Made by a program: the position numbers and the translations under genes
NCBI RefSeq assembly: GCF_004137255.1
Contig: NZ_SDWT01000003.1
Location: forward strand, 124,001 to 188,000
DNA from: Nocardioides oleivorans
GTDB taxonomy: Bacteria > Actinomycetota > Actinomycetes > Propionibacteriales > Nocardioidaceae
Length of the DNA stretch: 64,000 nt
Direction: 5' to 3'
The notes under the pieces: model-generated
Database searches by the model: none
Seen by the model: the letters and a program-made list of their open reading frames with translations, nothing else
What the model was told of the DNA's origin: nothing
Part shown: positions 25,876-35,567 of the stretch, piece by piece
Layout: every line of letters begins with the position of its first letter
Position numbering within the stretch: the stretch's first letter is position 1

Positions 25876-26784
25876 ATGACGACAGCGGCCGACACCTTCG
25901 CCGCGTTCCTCGACACCCTGGCCGAGACGCTCGACCTGGGCAGCGAGGAGCGGGCGCGGCGGCTCCACCTCTCCCGCTTCCACCTCGACCGCGTGGTGTC
26001 GGCGACCGGGGGCGAGCCACCGGAGCGGATGCGACGCCGCCTGCTGCTCGAGCGCGCGGCGTACCGCCTCGTGACGGGCGACGCACAGGTGGTCGACATC
26101 GCGTTCGAGGCGGGCTTCGGGTCCCACGAGGCGTTCACGAGGGCGTTCACGCGGGAGTACGGCACCGCCCCGAGCCGCTGGCGCCAGCACCCCACCCGGA
26201 CCCAGATCACGGGTCCGAGCGGCGTGCACTTCCACCCGCCGGGCAGCCTGCGGCTGCCCACCGCACGAAAGGTGACACCGATGGACCTGATGACGCGCAT
26301 GATCGAGCACCACCTCTGGCTGACCGGCGAGATGATCGACCGCGCCGGGGGCCTGACCGACGAGCAGCTCGACGCCCCCATCGAGGTGCCGATCGGCACC
26401 ATCGACGACGACATGACGATCCGCTCGGTGCTCGGCCGGCTCGTCGGCCAGCTCGCCCAGTGGAACGCCGCCGTCGCGCAGCGCCGCTACGACTGGGACC
26501 AGGAGCGCGGCAAGTCGCTGAGCACCCTGCGCCGCGAGCTCGCGGACGAGGGGTCGGCCTTCCTCGCCCAGGTGCGCACGACGATCGACGAGGGCCGTCT
26601 CGACGACACCTTCGTCGACGTCACGTGCGACCCGCCCAAGGTCTACACCTACGGCGGGATGGTCGCCCACGTGCTTACCTTCGCCGCCGTGCGCCGGCTC
26701 GTGGTCCTCGGTGCCTTCGAGACGCTCGGCATCACCGACCTCGACGCCGGCGACCCGATGGAGTGGGTCGCCGAGCCCGCGTGA
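25876..26784 (+). CDS. AraC-type HTH fused to DinB-like domain
   Basis: 302 residues. Residues ~15-115 form an AraC double helix-turn-helix (SRFHLDRVVSATGG...DIAFEAGFGSHEAFTRAFTREYGTAPSRWR). Residues ~135-300 are a DinB/YfiT-like four-helix bundle with the expected metal-ligand histidines (MIEHHLWLTGEMIDRA and VAHVLTFAAVRRLVVL). DinB domains are thiol-dependent transferases or inactive relatives; the fusion suggests a sensor-enzyme regulator. ATG 25876 follows GAGGGTGGTGG. It ends 4 bp from the convergent glgX. Confidence 0.8.
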   Translation: MTTAADTFAAFLDTLAETLDLGSEERARRLHLSRFHLDRVVSATGGEPPERMRRRLLLERAAYRLVTGDAQVVDIAFEAGFGSHEAFTRAFTREYGTAPSRWRQHPTRTQITGPSGVHFHPPGSLRLPTARKVTPMDLMTRMIEHHLWLTGEMIDRAGGLTDEQLDAPIEVPIGTIDDDMTIRSVLGRLVGQLAQWNAAVAQRRYDWDQERGKSLSTLRRELADEGSAFLAQVRTTIDEGRLDDTFVDVTCDPPKVYTYGGMVAHVLTFAAVRRLVVLGAFETLGITDLDAGDPMEWVAEPA

Positions 26785-26788
26785 GCGC

Positions 26789-28963
<2,175 letters not shown>

Positions 28964-29066
28964 CGGGTCATTGTGGTGGACGTCTCCGGGCACGGCACAA
29001 TGCGGCACGCGCACCATGACGGTGCCCACACCGTGTGCCTGCCGCACCCGAGGAAGAGGAGCCACC

Positions 29067-29843
29067 ATGGAGTTCGTCTCGATCGACGTGACCGACGGAG
29101 TCGCCGTCCTGCGACTGGACCGTCCCAAGATGAACGCGATCAGCCTCCAGGTGCAGGCCGACCTCCGCGAGGCCGCGGCCGAGCTGACCGAGCGCGACGA
29201 CGTGCGCGCCGTGGTGGTCTGGGGCGGCGAGCGCGTCTTCGCGGCGGGCAACGACGTCAAGGAGATGGTCGACTGGACCTACGCCGACATGGTGAGGGCC
29301 TCGGCGTCGGTCAGCTCCGCGACCACCGCGATCGCGCGGATCCCCAAGCCGGTCGTCGCCGCCGTCAACGGGTACGCCCTGGGCGGGGGCTGTGAGCTGG
29401 CGCTGGCCGCCGACTGGCGCTTCGTGGCCGAGGACGCGGTGCTCGGCCAGCCCGAGGTGCTGCTCGGGATCATCCCGGGCGCCGGCGGCACGCAGCGCCT
29501 GACGCGGCTCGTCGGGACCGCGAAGGCGAAGGACATCATCTTCACGGGCCGCTTCGTCAAGGCCGACGAGGCCCTGCGCATCGGCCTCGCCGACCGCGTC
29601 GTGCCGGCCGAGCAGGTGCTCGCCGAGGCAGTGGCGTACGCCGGCCAGTTCAGCAACGCGGCCGCGCTCGCGATCCGCGCCGCCAAGGAGTGCATCGACC
29701 GGGGGAGCGAGGTCGACCTCGACACCGGCCTGGAGATCGAGCGCCAGCAGTTCGCCGGCGTCTTCGCGACCGAGGACCGTGTCCTCGGCATAGCCTCCTT
29801 CGTTGAGAGCGGGCCGGGCAAGGCCACGTTCGTGGGCCGCTGA
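29067..29843 (+). CDS. Enoyl-CoA hydratase/isomerase family protein
   Basis: 258 residues, crotonase fold. It should hydrate trans-2-enoyl-CoA in beta-oxidation. The oxyanion loop GNDVKEM, NGYALGGGCELALAAD and GQPEVLLGIIPGAGGTQRL are present. By alignment from memory with rat hydratase, the first catalytic Glu is kept (QPEV) while the second (in SLAMEMVLTG) is Asp here (AKAKDIIFTG), so activity may be altered. ATG 29067 has GAGGAAGAGGAG upstream. Divergent from glgX; the next small membrane gene follows 32 bp downstream. Confidence 0.9.
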   Translation: MEFVSIDVTDGVAVLRLDRPKMNAISLQVQADLREAAAELTERDDVRAVVVWGGERVFAAGNDVKEMVDWTYADMVRASASVSSATTAIARIPKPVVAAVNGYALGGGCELALAADWRFVAEDAVLGQPEVLLGIIPGAGGTQRLTRLVGTAKAKDIIFTGRFVKADEALRIGLADRVVPAEQVLAEAVAYAGQFSNAAALAIRAAKECIDRGSEVDLDTGLEIERQQFAGVFATEDRVLGIASFVESGPGKATFVGR

Positions 29844-29875
29844 CGATGCCCGACACGAAGAAGGAGAGATCGACT

Positions 29876-30178
29876 GTGGCTACCAAGATCCGGGCGACGC
29901 TCGCCCAGCTCCTGTGGCTGGTGTGCGCCCTGGCGGCGTTGGTGCTGGCGCTGGGCGCGCTGCTGATCGCCCTCGACGCCAACCGCTCGAACGCGCTGGT
30001 GGGCTGGATCCTCGACGCCGCCGACTTCGTCGACCTCGGGGTCTTCTCGCGGGTCGACGGGATCAAGCAGTTCCGCGGCGACGGAGCCGGCATCAAGAAC
30101 GCGCTGTTCAACTGGGGCCTGGGTGCGATCGCGTGGCTGGTCGTCGGGCGGCTCCTGGACCGCATCATCAAGCCCTGA
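29876..30178 (+). CDS. Small membrane protein, two helices
   Basis: 100 residues. Helix 1 at about 8-34 (LLWLVCALAALVLALGALLIAL) and helix 2 near the C-terminus (NWGLGAIAWLVVGRLL), with a hydrophilic loop between. No family recognised. GTG 29876 was chosen because AAGGAGAG lies 8 bases upstream; the frame also has ATG 29846 without a ribosome site. Probably in one transcript with the enoyl-CoA hydratase. Confidence 0.65.
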   Translation: MATKIRATLAQLLWLVCALAALVLALGALLIALDANRSNALVGWILDAADFVDLGVFSRVDGIKQFRGDGAGIKNALFNWGLGAIAWLVVGRLLDRIIKP

Positions 30179-30320
30179 GGCCGGCCAGCCCGCGTCCGCA
30201 CAGCGGACGTCCGGATGCTGGACGCGGTGTATCTCGATGTGTAACTCCATGTCACGTTTGTGGCGGTCGTCACCCGGGAGGGGTACGGCCTGACATGAAG
30301 TTCTCTTGGGAGGAACCCGC

Positions 30321-31226
30321 ATGAAGCTCAAGTCCAGCCTTGCCCTGCTCGGGACGCTCGCCGTCACGACGACCGCGCTCACCGCGCTCGCCGCTCCGGC
30401 GGGCGCCGCATCCGGCGCCCTCGCCTATGCCTGCAAGGACCCGCTCAACCGTGACTTCACCTTCACGGTCGAGGCCGACACGAACGCTCCCGCAGCGGTG
30501 AAGGTCGGGCAGTCGTTCACCCCCACGGTCACCGCCAAGGTGACCGTTCCCAGTGCGCTGCGCGAGACCCTCGCCGGCCTGGGCGCTGCCACGGTCGAGG
30601 GCGGCACCAACGCGGCCGGCGAGTCGACGTCCTTCGGGTTCGCCGTCGACGGTGCGGCAGGCCAGCTGCCCGCGACGGTTCCCGTCACCCCGGTCCCCGC
30701 CTCGGGCGACCTGGTGGTGCCGGCGACCGCCGTCGGCACGGCGATCACGCCCGCGGCCGTGGGCACCGTGAAGCTCACCGCCGGCAACTTCACAGCGGTG
30801 CTGGCCGGCAAGACCACGAGCGGTGGCGCCAGCACCCTGTCGCCCTACAAGGTGACGTGCACGCTCAACCCGGGCCAGGACGCCACGGTGGACACCGTGG
30901 CCGTGACCGCTGACGGCACCGTGCCGCCGACCGCGGCGCAGGAGACGACCACGAAGGTGAAGGCGTCCTACGCCAAGAAGGCGAAGAAGATCGTCGCCAC
31001 CGTGAAGGTCGGCTCCGACGACAAGGCCGCCACCGGCAAGGCCAAGGTCCTGGTGAAGCTGGGGAAGAAGACGGTCAAGAAGCTGACCGTCTCGGTCAAG
31101 GGCGGCAAGGCCAGGGCCGTCGTGAAGAACGTGACGAAGCCCGGCACCTACAAGGTCACCGTCTCCTACGCCGGTGACGACACGCACGAGAAGTCGAAGG
31201 GCAAGGCGACCGTCAAGGTCTCCTGA
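30321..31226 (+). CDS. Secreted DUF6801-like and Ig-like repeat protein
   Basis: 301 residues with a signal peptide (MKLKSSLALLGTLAVTTTAL, AGA-AS cleavage near 30). Residues ~33-200 resemble DUF6801 (ALAYACKDPL, single-domain beta sandwich with two Cys, AYACK and KVTCTL). Residues ~212-301 are a Lys/Val-rich bacterial Ig-like domain (KVKASYAKKAKKIVATVKV...GTYKVTVSYAGDD). Probably a cell-surface protein. ATG 30321 has GGGAGGAA upstream. Followed by a strong terminator. The 142-bp upstream gap (30179-30320) holds a CGTCCG/CGGACG hairpin and no gene. Confidence 0.72.
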   Translation: MKLKSSLALLGTLAVTTTALTALAAPAGAASGALAYACKDPLNRDFTFTVEADTNAPAAVKVGQSFTPTVTAKVTVPSALRETLAGLGAATVEGGTNAAGESTSFGFAVDGAAGQLPATVPVTPVPASGDLVVPATAVGTAITPAAVGTVKLTAGNFTAVLAGKTTSGGASTLSPYKVTCTLNPGQDATVDTVAVTADGTVPPTAAQETTTKVKASYAKKAKKIVATVKVGSDDKAATGKAKVLVKLGKKTVKKLTVSVKGGKARAVVKNVTKPGTYKVTVSYAGDDTHEKSKGKATVKVS

Positions 31227-31233
31227 GCTGCCT

Positions 31234-31272
31234 CGAACGCCCCGCCGGGTCCTGCACCCGGCGGGGCGTTCG
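31234..31272 (+). terminator. 17-bp stem terminator hairpin
   Basis: Arms 31234-31250 and 31256-31272 are perfectly complementary with a 5-base loop, 7 bases after the stop. No T-tract follows, which is usual for this genome. Confidence 0.75.
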
Positions 31273-31309
31273 TCTGCCCCCGGGCGGGCGGGCACGTAGC
31301 CTTGGAGCC

Positions 31310-32020
31310 ATGTCGGCACTCTCTCGGTCGCTCGTCGCGGTGTCCCTCGCGGCAGCCCTCACGGTCGCCGGCGCCAGGGCGACGCCGGCCTCGGCCGACG
31401 GCCCGACAGGTGCCCGGCCGAGCGCGCGGGTGGCGACCTCCACGACCTCGGTCGTCCTCAGCACGACCCGCTCGGCCTACGGCCAGACGGTCACCGCCAC
31501 CGCCGCGGTGGCCACGTCGACCGGTCGTGCCGACGGCGACGTCTACGTCTCCGTCGACGGCGTGGCCAGCAAGGTCAACCTCAGTGCCACCGGCAGCGCC
31601 ACCGTGGTCCTGCCCGACGCACCCGTCGGCGACCACGCCGTCACCGCCACGTTCGTGCCGCAGTTCCCGGTGGACCAGCAGGGCAGCACCTCGCCCGCGC
31701 AGGCGTGGACCGTCGGCCAGGTCCGCACCCGGCTGTTCGTCGACGTGCAGGGCCGTGGCCTGCGGATCCCGACCGTCGTCCGGGTCGAGGCAGGCGGCGA
31801 GTACGGCAGCACGCCCACGGGCCGCGTCACGATCACCCTGGAGCGGATCGGCACGGGCCGTACGACCGTCCGCACCAAGGTGCTGCCGCGCGAGGGTGTC
31901 GTCGAGGCCCGCTACGGCAGGCTGCCGAGGGGCGGATACCGCAGCGTGGTGACGTACGCCGGCGACGCGGAGCACCTGCCGGAGAAGCGGGTGCAGCGGT
32001 TCCGCGTGCGTCAGCGCTAG
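31310..32020 (+). CDS. Secreted Ig-like domain protein
   Basis: 236 residues with a signal peptide (LVAVSLAAALTVAGARATPASA). Two Ig-like (Big_3-type) units follow: STTSVVLSTTRSAYGQTVTATAAV...VGDHAVTATFVP and TRLFVDVQGRG...GGYRSVVTYAGDAEHLPEK. The second ends like the Ig unit of the upstream gene (TYAGD), so the two genes may be distant paralogues. TAGCCT ends 7 bases before ATG 31310 and no Shine-Dalgarno is seen, so it is probably leaderless. Confidence 0.7.
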   Translation: MSALSRSLVAVSLAAALTVAGARATPASADGPTGARPSARVATSTTSVVLSTTRSAYGQTVTATAAVATSTGRADGDVYVSVDGVASKVNLSATGSATVVLPDAPVGDHAVTATFVPQFPVDQQGSTSPAQAWTVGQVRTRLFVDVQGRGLRIPTVVRVEAGGEYGSTPTGRVTITLERIGTGRTTVRTKVLPREGVVEARYGRLPRGGYRSVVTYAGDAEHLPEKRVQRFRVRQR

Positions 32021-32048
32021 GCGTCGGCCGGGCAACGGTGCGACCCTG

Positions 32049-32114
32049 ACAGTGTCACTGTGAGGATCCCCACCCCGGACCCCGTTCCGGTGGGGGCTGA
32101 CTCGCTAGTAACGT
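32049..32114 (+). promoter_or_regulatory. Region upstream of etfBA: palindrome, hairpin, -10 candidate
   Basis: ACAGTG-T-CACTGT (32049-32061) is a 13-bp palindrome. A hairpin CCCCA..CCGG/CCGG..TGGGG (32068-32095) may terminate the upstream gene. TAACGT (32109-32114) is a possible -10 for etfB; no good -35. Confidence 0.35.
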
Positions 32115-32161
32115 CACGAGCACACCCGAGTGCACAGGAGGGGCCGCGAGGCCACACCACC

Positions 32162-32962
32162 ATGAACATTGTTGTCTGTGTGAAGTACGTGCCGGACGCC
32201 ACGGCCGACCGCAAGTTCGAGGACGACAACACCGTCGACCGCGTCGGGGTCGACGGCCTGCTGTCCGAGCTCGACGAGTACGCCGTGGAGCAGGCGCTCC
32301 AGTTCCGTGAGAAGCGCGAGGGTGAGGAGATCACCGTGACCGCGCTGACCGTCGGCCCCGAGAAGGCCGTGGACGCGGTCCGCAAGTCGCTGCAGATGGG
32401 TGCCGACGCCGGCGTCCACGTGCTCGACGACGCGATCGCGGGCTCCGACTACCTCGGGACGTCGCTGGTCCTGGCCAAGGCGATCGAGAAGATCAAGGCC
32501 GACACCGGCGCCGACCTGGTGATCTGCGGGATGGCCTCGACCGACGCCTCCGGCTCGGTCGTGCCGGCCATGGTCGCCGAGCGCCTCGGCCTGCCGCAGG
32601 TCACGCTGGCCTCCGTGGTGGAGTCGCAGGGCGACCAGGTCCGGATCAAGCGCGACAACGAGGGCTCGACCGAGGTCATCGGCGCGACCCTGCCGATCGT
32701 GCTGTCCGTGACCGACCAGTCCGGCGAGGCCCGCTACCCCTCCTTCAAGGGCATCATGGCCGCGAAGAAGAAGCCGCTCGAGACCTGGTCGCTGTCCGAC
32801 CTGGGTGTCGACGCCGGCGAGGTCGGCCTGTCGGTCGCGTTCTCGCAGGTCGAGGACACCACCGCCCGCCCGCCGCGCACGGCCGGCGAGGTCGTCACCG
32901 ACGAGGACGGCTCGGGCGCCGGTGCGCTGGTCGAGTTCCTCGCGTCCAAGAAGTTCATCTGA
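32162..32962 (+). CDS. etfB: Electron transfer flavoprotein, beta subunit
   Basis: 266 residues, full length. EtfAB accepts electrons from acyl-CoA dehydrogenases and passes them to the quinone pool. MNIVVCVKYVPD at the N-terminus, DEYAVEQALQF, and VICGMASTDASGSVVPAMVAERL (AMP/nucleotide loop) are typical. The ATG is certain from the family start, although the strongest Shine-Dalgarno (AGGAGGGG, 32136-32143) lies 18 bases upstream, wider than usual. etfA follows after 21 bp. Confidence 0.95.
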   Translation: MNIVVCVKYVPDATADRKFEDDNTVDRVGVDGLLSELDEYAVEQALQFREKREGEEITVTALTVGPEKAVDAVRKSLQMGADAGVHVLDDAIAGSDYLGTSLVLAKAIEKIKADTGADLVICGMASTDASGSVVPAMVAERLGLPQVTLASVVESQGDQVRIKRDNEGSTEVIGATLPIVLSVTDQSGEARYPSFKGIMAAKKKPLETWSLSDLGVDAGEVGLSVAFSQVEDTTARPPRTAGEVVTDEDGSGAGALVEFLASKKFI

Positions 32963-32983
32963 GCAGGATTGGGGAGCCGACTG

Positions 32984-33937
32984 ATGTCTGAGGTTCTTGT
33001 TGTCATCGACCACGCCGAGGGCGAGGTCAAGAAGCCGACCTACGAGCTGCTGACGATCGCGCGCCGCCTCGGCGAGCCGTCCGCGGTGTTCTTCGGCTCG
33101 CCCGAGCAGGGCGACGCCGTGGCGGAGAAGGTCAAGAAGTACGGCGCCGCGAAGGTCTACGTCGTCGACGACGCCCAGATCAAGGGCTTCCTCGTCGCGC
33201 CGAAGGCCGAGGCGCTGCAGCAGCTGGCCGAGAAGACCAGCCCGGCCGCGATCCTGCTGCCCTCCACGTTCGAGAACAAGGAGGTCGGCGCCCGGCTGGC
33301 GATCAAGATCGGCTCGGGCCTGATCACCGACGCCGTCGACGTCACTGATGGCGGCGTGACCACGCAGAGCGTGTTCGCGGGCAACTTCACGGTGCAGGCC
33401 AAGGTCACGACCGGCACGCCGATCATCACCGTCAAGCCGAACTCGGCCGCCCCGGAGGAGTCCGAGGGAGCCGGTACGGTCGAGGCGTTCGCCGTGACCG
33501 TGTCCGACGCCGCGAAGGGTGCGCAGATCGTGGCCACCCAGCCGCGCCAGTCGACCGGTCGCCCGGAGCTGACCGAGGCCGCGATCGTGGTCTCCGGCGG
33601 TCGTGGGACCGGCGGCAACTTCGAGCCCGTCGAGGGCTTCGCCGACTCGATCGGCGCCGCCGTGGGAGCCTCGCGTGCCGCGGTCGACTCGGGCTGGATG
33701 CCGCACGCGTTCCAGGTGGGGCAGACCGGCAAGACGGTCTCGCCGCAGCTCTACGTCGCCAACGGCATCTCGGGTGCGATCCAGCACCGTGCCGGCATGC
33801 AGACCTCGAAGACCATCGTCGCGGTCAACAAGGACCCCGAGGCGCCGATCTTCGAGCTCGTCGACTTCGGTGTCGTGGGCGACCTGCACACCGTGCTGCC
33901 CGCCGCCACCGAGCAGATCGCTGCTCGCAAGGGCTGA
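32984..33937 (+). CDS. etfA: Electron transfer flavoprotein, alpha subunit
   Basis: 317 residues. The C-terminal FAD domain shows the family signature (QVGQTGKTVSPQLYVANGI, SGAIQHRAGMQ, FELVDFGVVGDLHTVLP). ATG 32984 has GGGGAG upstream. It forms the heterodimer with EtfB encoded just before it; with the acyl-CoA enzymes at 0.9 and 29 kb it points to active fatty-acid oxidation. Followed by a terminator shared with the convergent gene. Confidence 0.95.
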   Translation: MSEVLVVIDHAEGEVKKPTYELLTIARRLGEPSAVFFGSPEQGDAVAEKVKKYGAAKVYVVDDAQIKGFLVAPKAEALQQLAEKTSPAAILLPSTFENKEVGARLAIKIGSGLITDAVDVTDGGVTTQSVFAGNFTVQAKVTTGTPIITVKPNSAAPEESEGAGTVEAFAVTVSDAAKGAQIVATQPRQSTGRPELTEAAIVVSGGRGTGGNFEPVEGFADSIGAAVGASRAAVDSGWMPHAFQVGQTGKTVSPQLYVANGISGAIQHRAGMQTSKTIVAVNKDPEAPIFELVDFGVVGDLHTVLPAATEQIAARKG

Positions 33938-33949
33938 TCACGCACGACC

Positions 33950-33984
33950 ACGACGGCCCGGCAGCGACGCTGCCGGGCCGTCGT
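33950..33984. terminator. Bidirectional 16-bp stem terminator
   Basis: Arms 33950-33965 and 33969-33984 are perfectly complementary with a 3-base loop. It lies between the etfA stop and the convergent secreted protein gene, so it can serve both. Confidence 0.75.
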
Positions 33985-33988
33985 CGTG

Positions 33989-35563
33989 TCACCAGCGGCT
34001 GCGGCGCGCGGTCCACGTGTCGCCGGTCCGCACGATCCGGACGGCGTAGCCCCGGCCGTTGCGGCCGAGCACGGCGAACCGGTAGGGCACGTCGAACGTC
34101 GAGGCCGTCGCCTTTCGGCACGCGACGTCCGGTGTCGGCAGTCCGGCGCGCGACAGCCGCGTCCAGCCGCTCGCCGACGAGTGCTGCAGGACGGTCGGCC
34201 AGCCCCGATGACGGCTCGCAGCCGTGAGCAGCACGGCGCCGTCGGGTCCGTCGGGCACGACCACGTCGCACCGGCCGGTCACCCCGCCGGGCAGGGTCAC
34301 CACCCCGCGCTCGGGGGAGATGACGTGGGTCCGGGTGCGGCCGGGGACGGCGACGTAGCGCGCGTCCGGCGACAGGCCGACCGGGTGCCTCCCGGACCTC
34401 AGCACCTGCCAGGCGACGCCGTCGCGTGTGGTGAGCACCAGGCCGCGCCCGCTGCACCGCAGCCGGACCGCCACCACGGCCATCGGGTCGGCCGTCCAGT
34501 TGTCACCCCAGCTGCATCGCCCGGGTGGGTCCAGCACGACGGCGGGCGCGCCCCAGGACTGCGCGACGGGGTCGTACAGCTGGGCCTGGAGCACGCCACC
34601 CGGGCCGCCGGCCACCGCGATGAGGGGGACCCCCGGCGCGGTGAAGAAGTCGCGGTAGAGCCCGTGCTCGTGGTCGACGAGCCCGGGGGCCGAGCTCGGC
34701 GCGACCTCGGTCACGGCCCACGGTGCCGTGTCGTCGGGCCGGGAGATGACCGCGCGACCGGCAGGGCCGGAGAGGTCGCCGAACCAGGCCGTGGTCGAGT
34801 CGACGTTGGCGAGGCTGCTGTCGGTGCAGGCGTCGGCGAGGGGCACGTCCTGGCGCACCGGCGCCGCGTCGCCGGTCTGCGTCAGCACGACCAGTCCGCA
34901 CTTCCTGCGCGACACCGCGGCGCCGTACATGAACGACACCTGCTCCGCGTCGCTGATGGTCGCCGTGACCGTGTACTCCTGGCCCTCGGCGTCGAGCCTG
35001 TGGGCGGCGAAGCCCGCAGGGGTGCGCGTGAGGTACCCGCCGTGCTGGGGCCACACGGCCTTGAGGCCGTCGGGGGAGATGCCGGGCTCCTCGTAGGCCT
35101 CACCCTCCAGCTGCCGCGACGTCCACGTGACCGCGTCGGCGGACCAGATCGCGCGGGACGCAGTCGGCGCCTGGTCCTCGTAGTACCCGTAGCGGTCGCA
35201 CTTCGCGATGACGGCGACGGCACCGTTCGCCGTCCGGGCATCGACGTCGCCGCAGAAGAGGTGGCGACGCTGGAGCACGACGGTGCGGGTGCCCCAGGCG
35301 CCGGTGGCCGCGTCGCGGCGCTTGGCCCAGACGGTGCGGTAGCGCTTCGCGGCCCACACGCGCAGCAGGTCGCCGTCGACCAGCGTCAGCTCGACGCCCC
35401 CGCGGATCTCCCGCGGGAGCGCGGCAGCCGACCCCGGCGCCGACCCCACCACCGACGGAGTACTGGCGGAGGCCGTCGGTGGCGTGGCCAGGACCGCTGC
35501 CGTCAGTGCCGCTGTCGTGACCGCCGAGAGCAGCGCACCGAGGAACCCCGTCGTCCGAGCCAT
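33989..35563 (-). CDS. Secreted beta-propeller-like protein
   Basis: 524 residues with a signal peptide (LGALLSAVTTAALTAAVLATPP). The mature part has repeated blade-like segments with W/DG motifs (AIWSADAVTWTSRQL, GISPDGLKAVW, TTRDGVAWQVLR, GLSPDARYVAVPG) and several Cys, consistent with a disulphide-stabilised BNR-like propeller. Function unknown. ATG 35563 lies 4 bases after the lysyl-oxidase-like stop, with GGAGTG inside that gene acting as ribosome site, so the two are an operon. Confidence 0.7.
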   Translation of the reverse strand: MARTTGFLGALLSAVTTAALTAAVLATPPTASASTPSVVGSAPGSAAALPREIRGGVELTLVDGDLLRVWAAKRYRTVWAKRRDAATGAWGTRTVVLQRRHLFCGDVDARTANGAVAVIAKCDRYGYYEDQAPTASRAIWSADAVTWTSRQLEGEAYEEPGISPDGLKAVWPQHGGYLTRTPAGFAAHRLDAEGQEYTVTATISDAEQVSFMYGAAVSRRKCGLVVLTQTGDAAPVRQDVPLADACTDSSLANVDSTTAWFGDLSGPAGRAVISRPDDTAPWAVTEVAPSSAPGLVDHEHGLYRDFFTAPGVPLIAVAGGPGGVLQAQLYDPVAQSWGAPAVVLDPPGRCSWGDNWTADPMAVVAVRLRCSGRGLVLTTRDGVAWQVLRSGRHPVGLSPDARYVAVPGRTRTHVISPERGVVTLPGGVTGRCDVVVPDGPDGAVLLTAASRHRGWPTVLQHSSASGWTRLSRAGLPTPDVACRKATASTFDVPYRFAVLGRNGRGYAVRIVRTGDTWTARRSRW

Positions 35564-35567
35564 GCCG

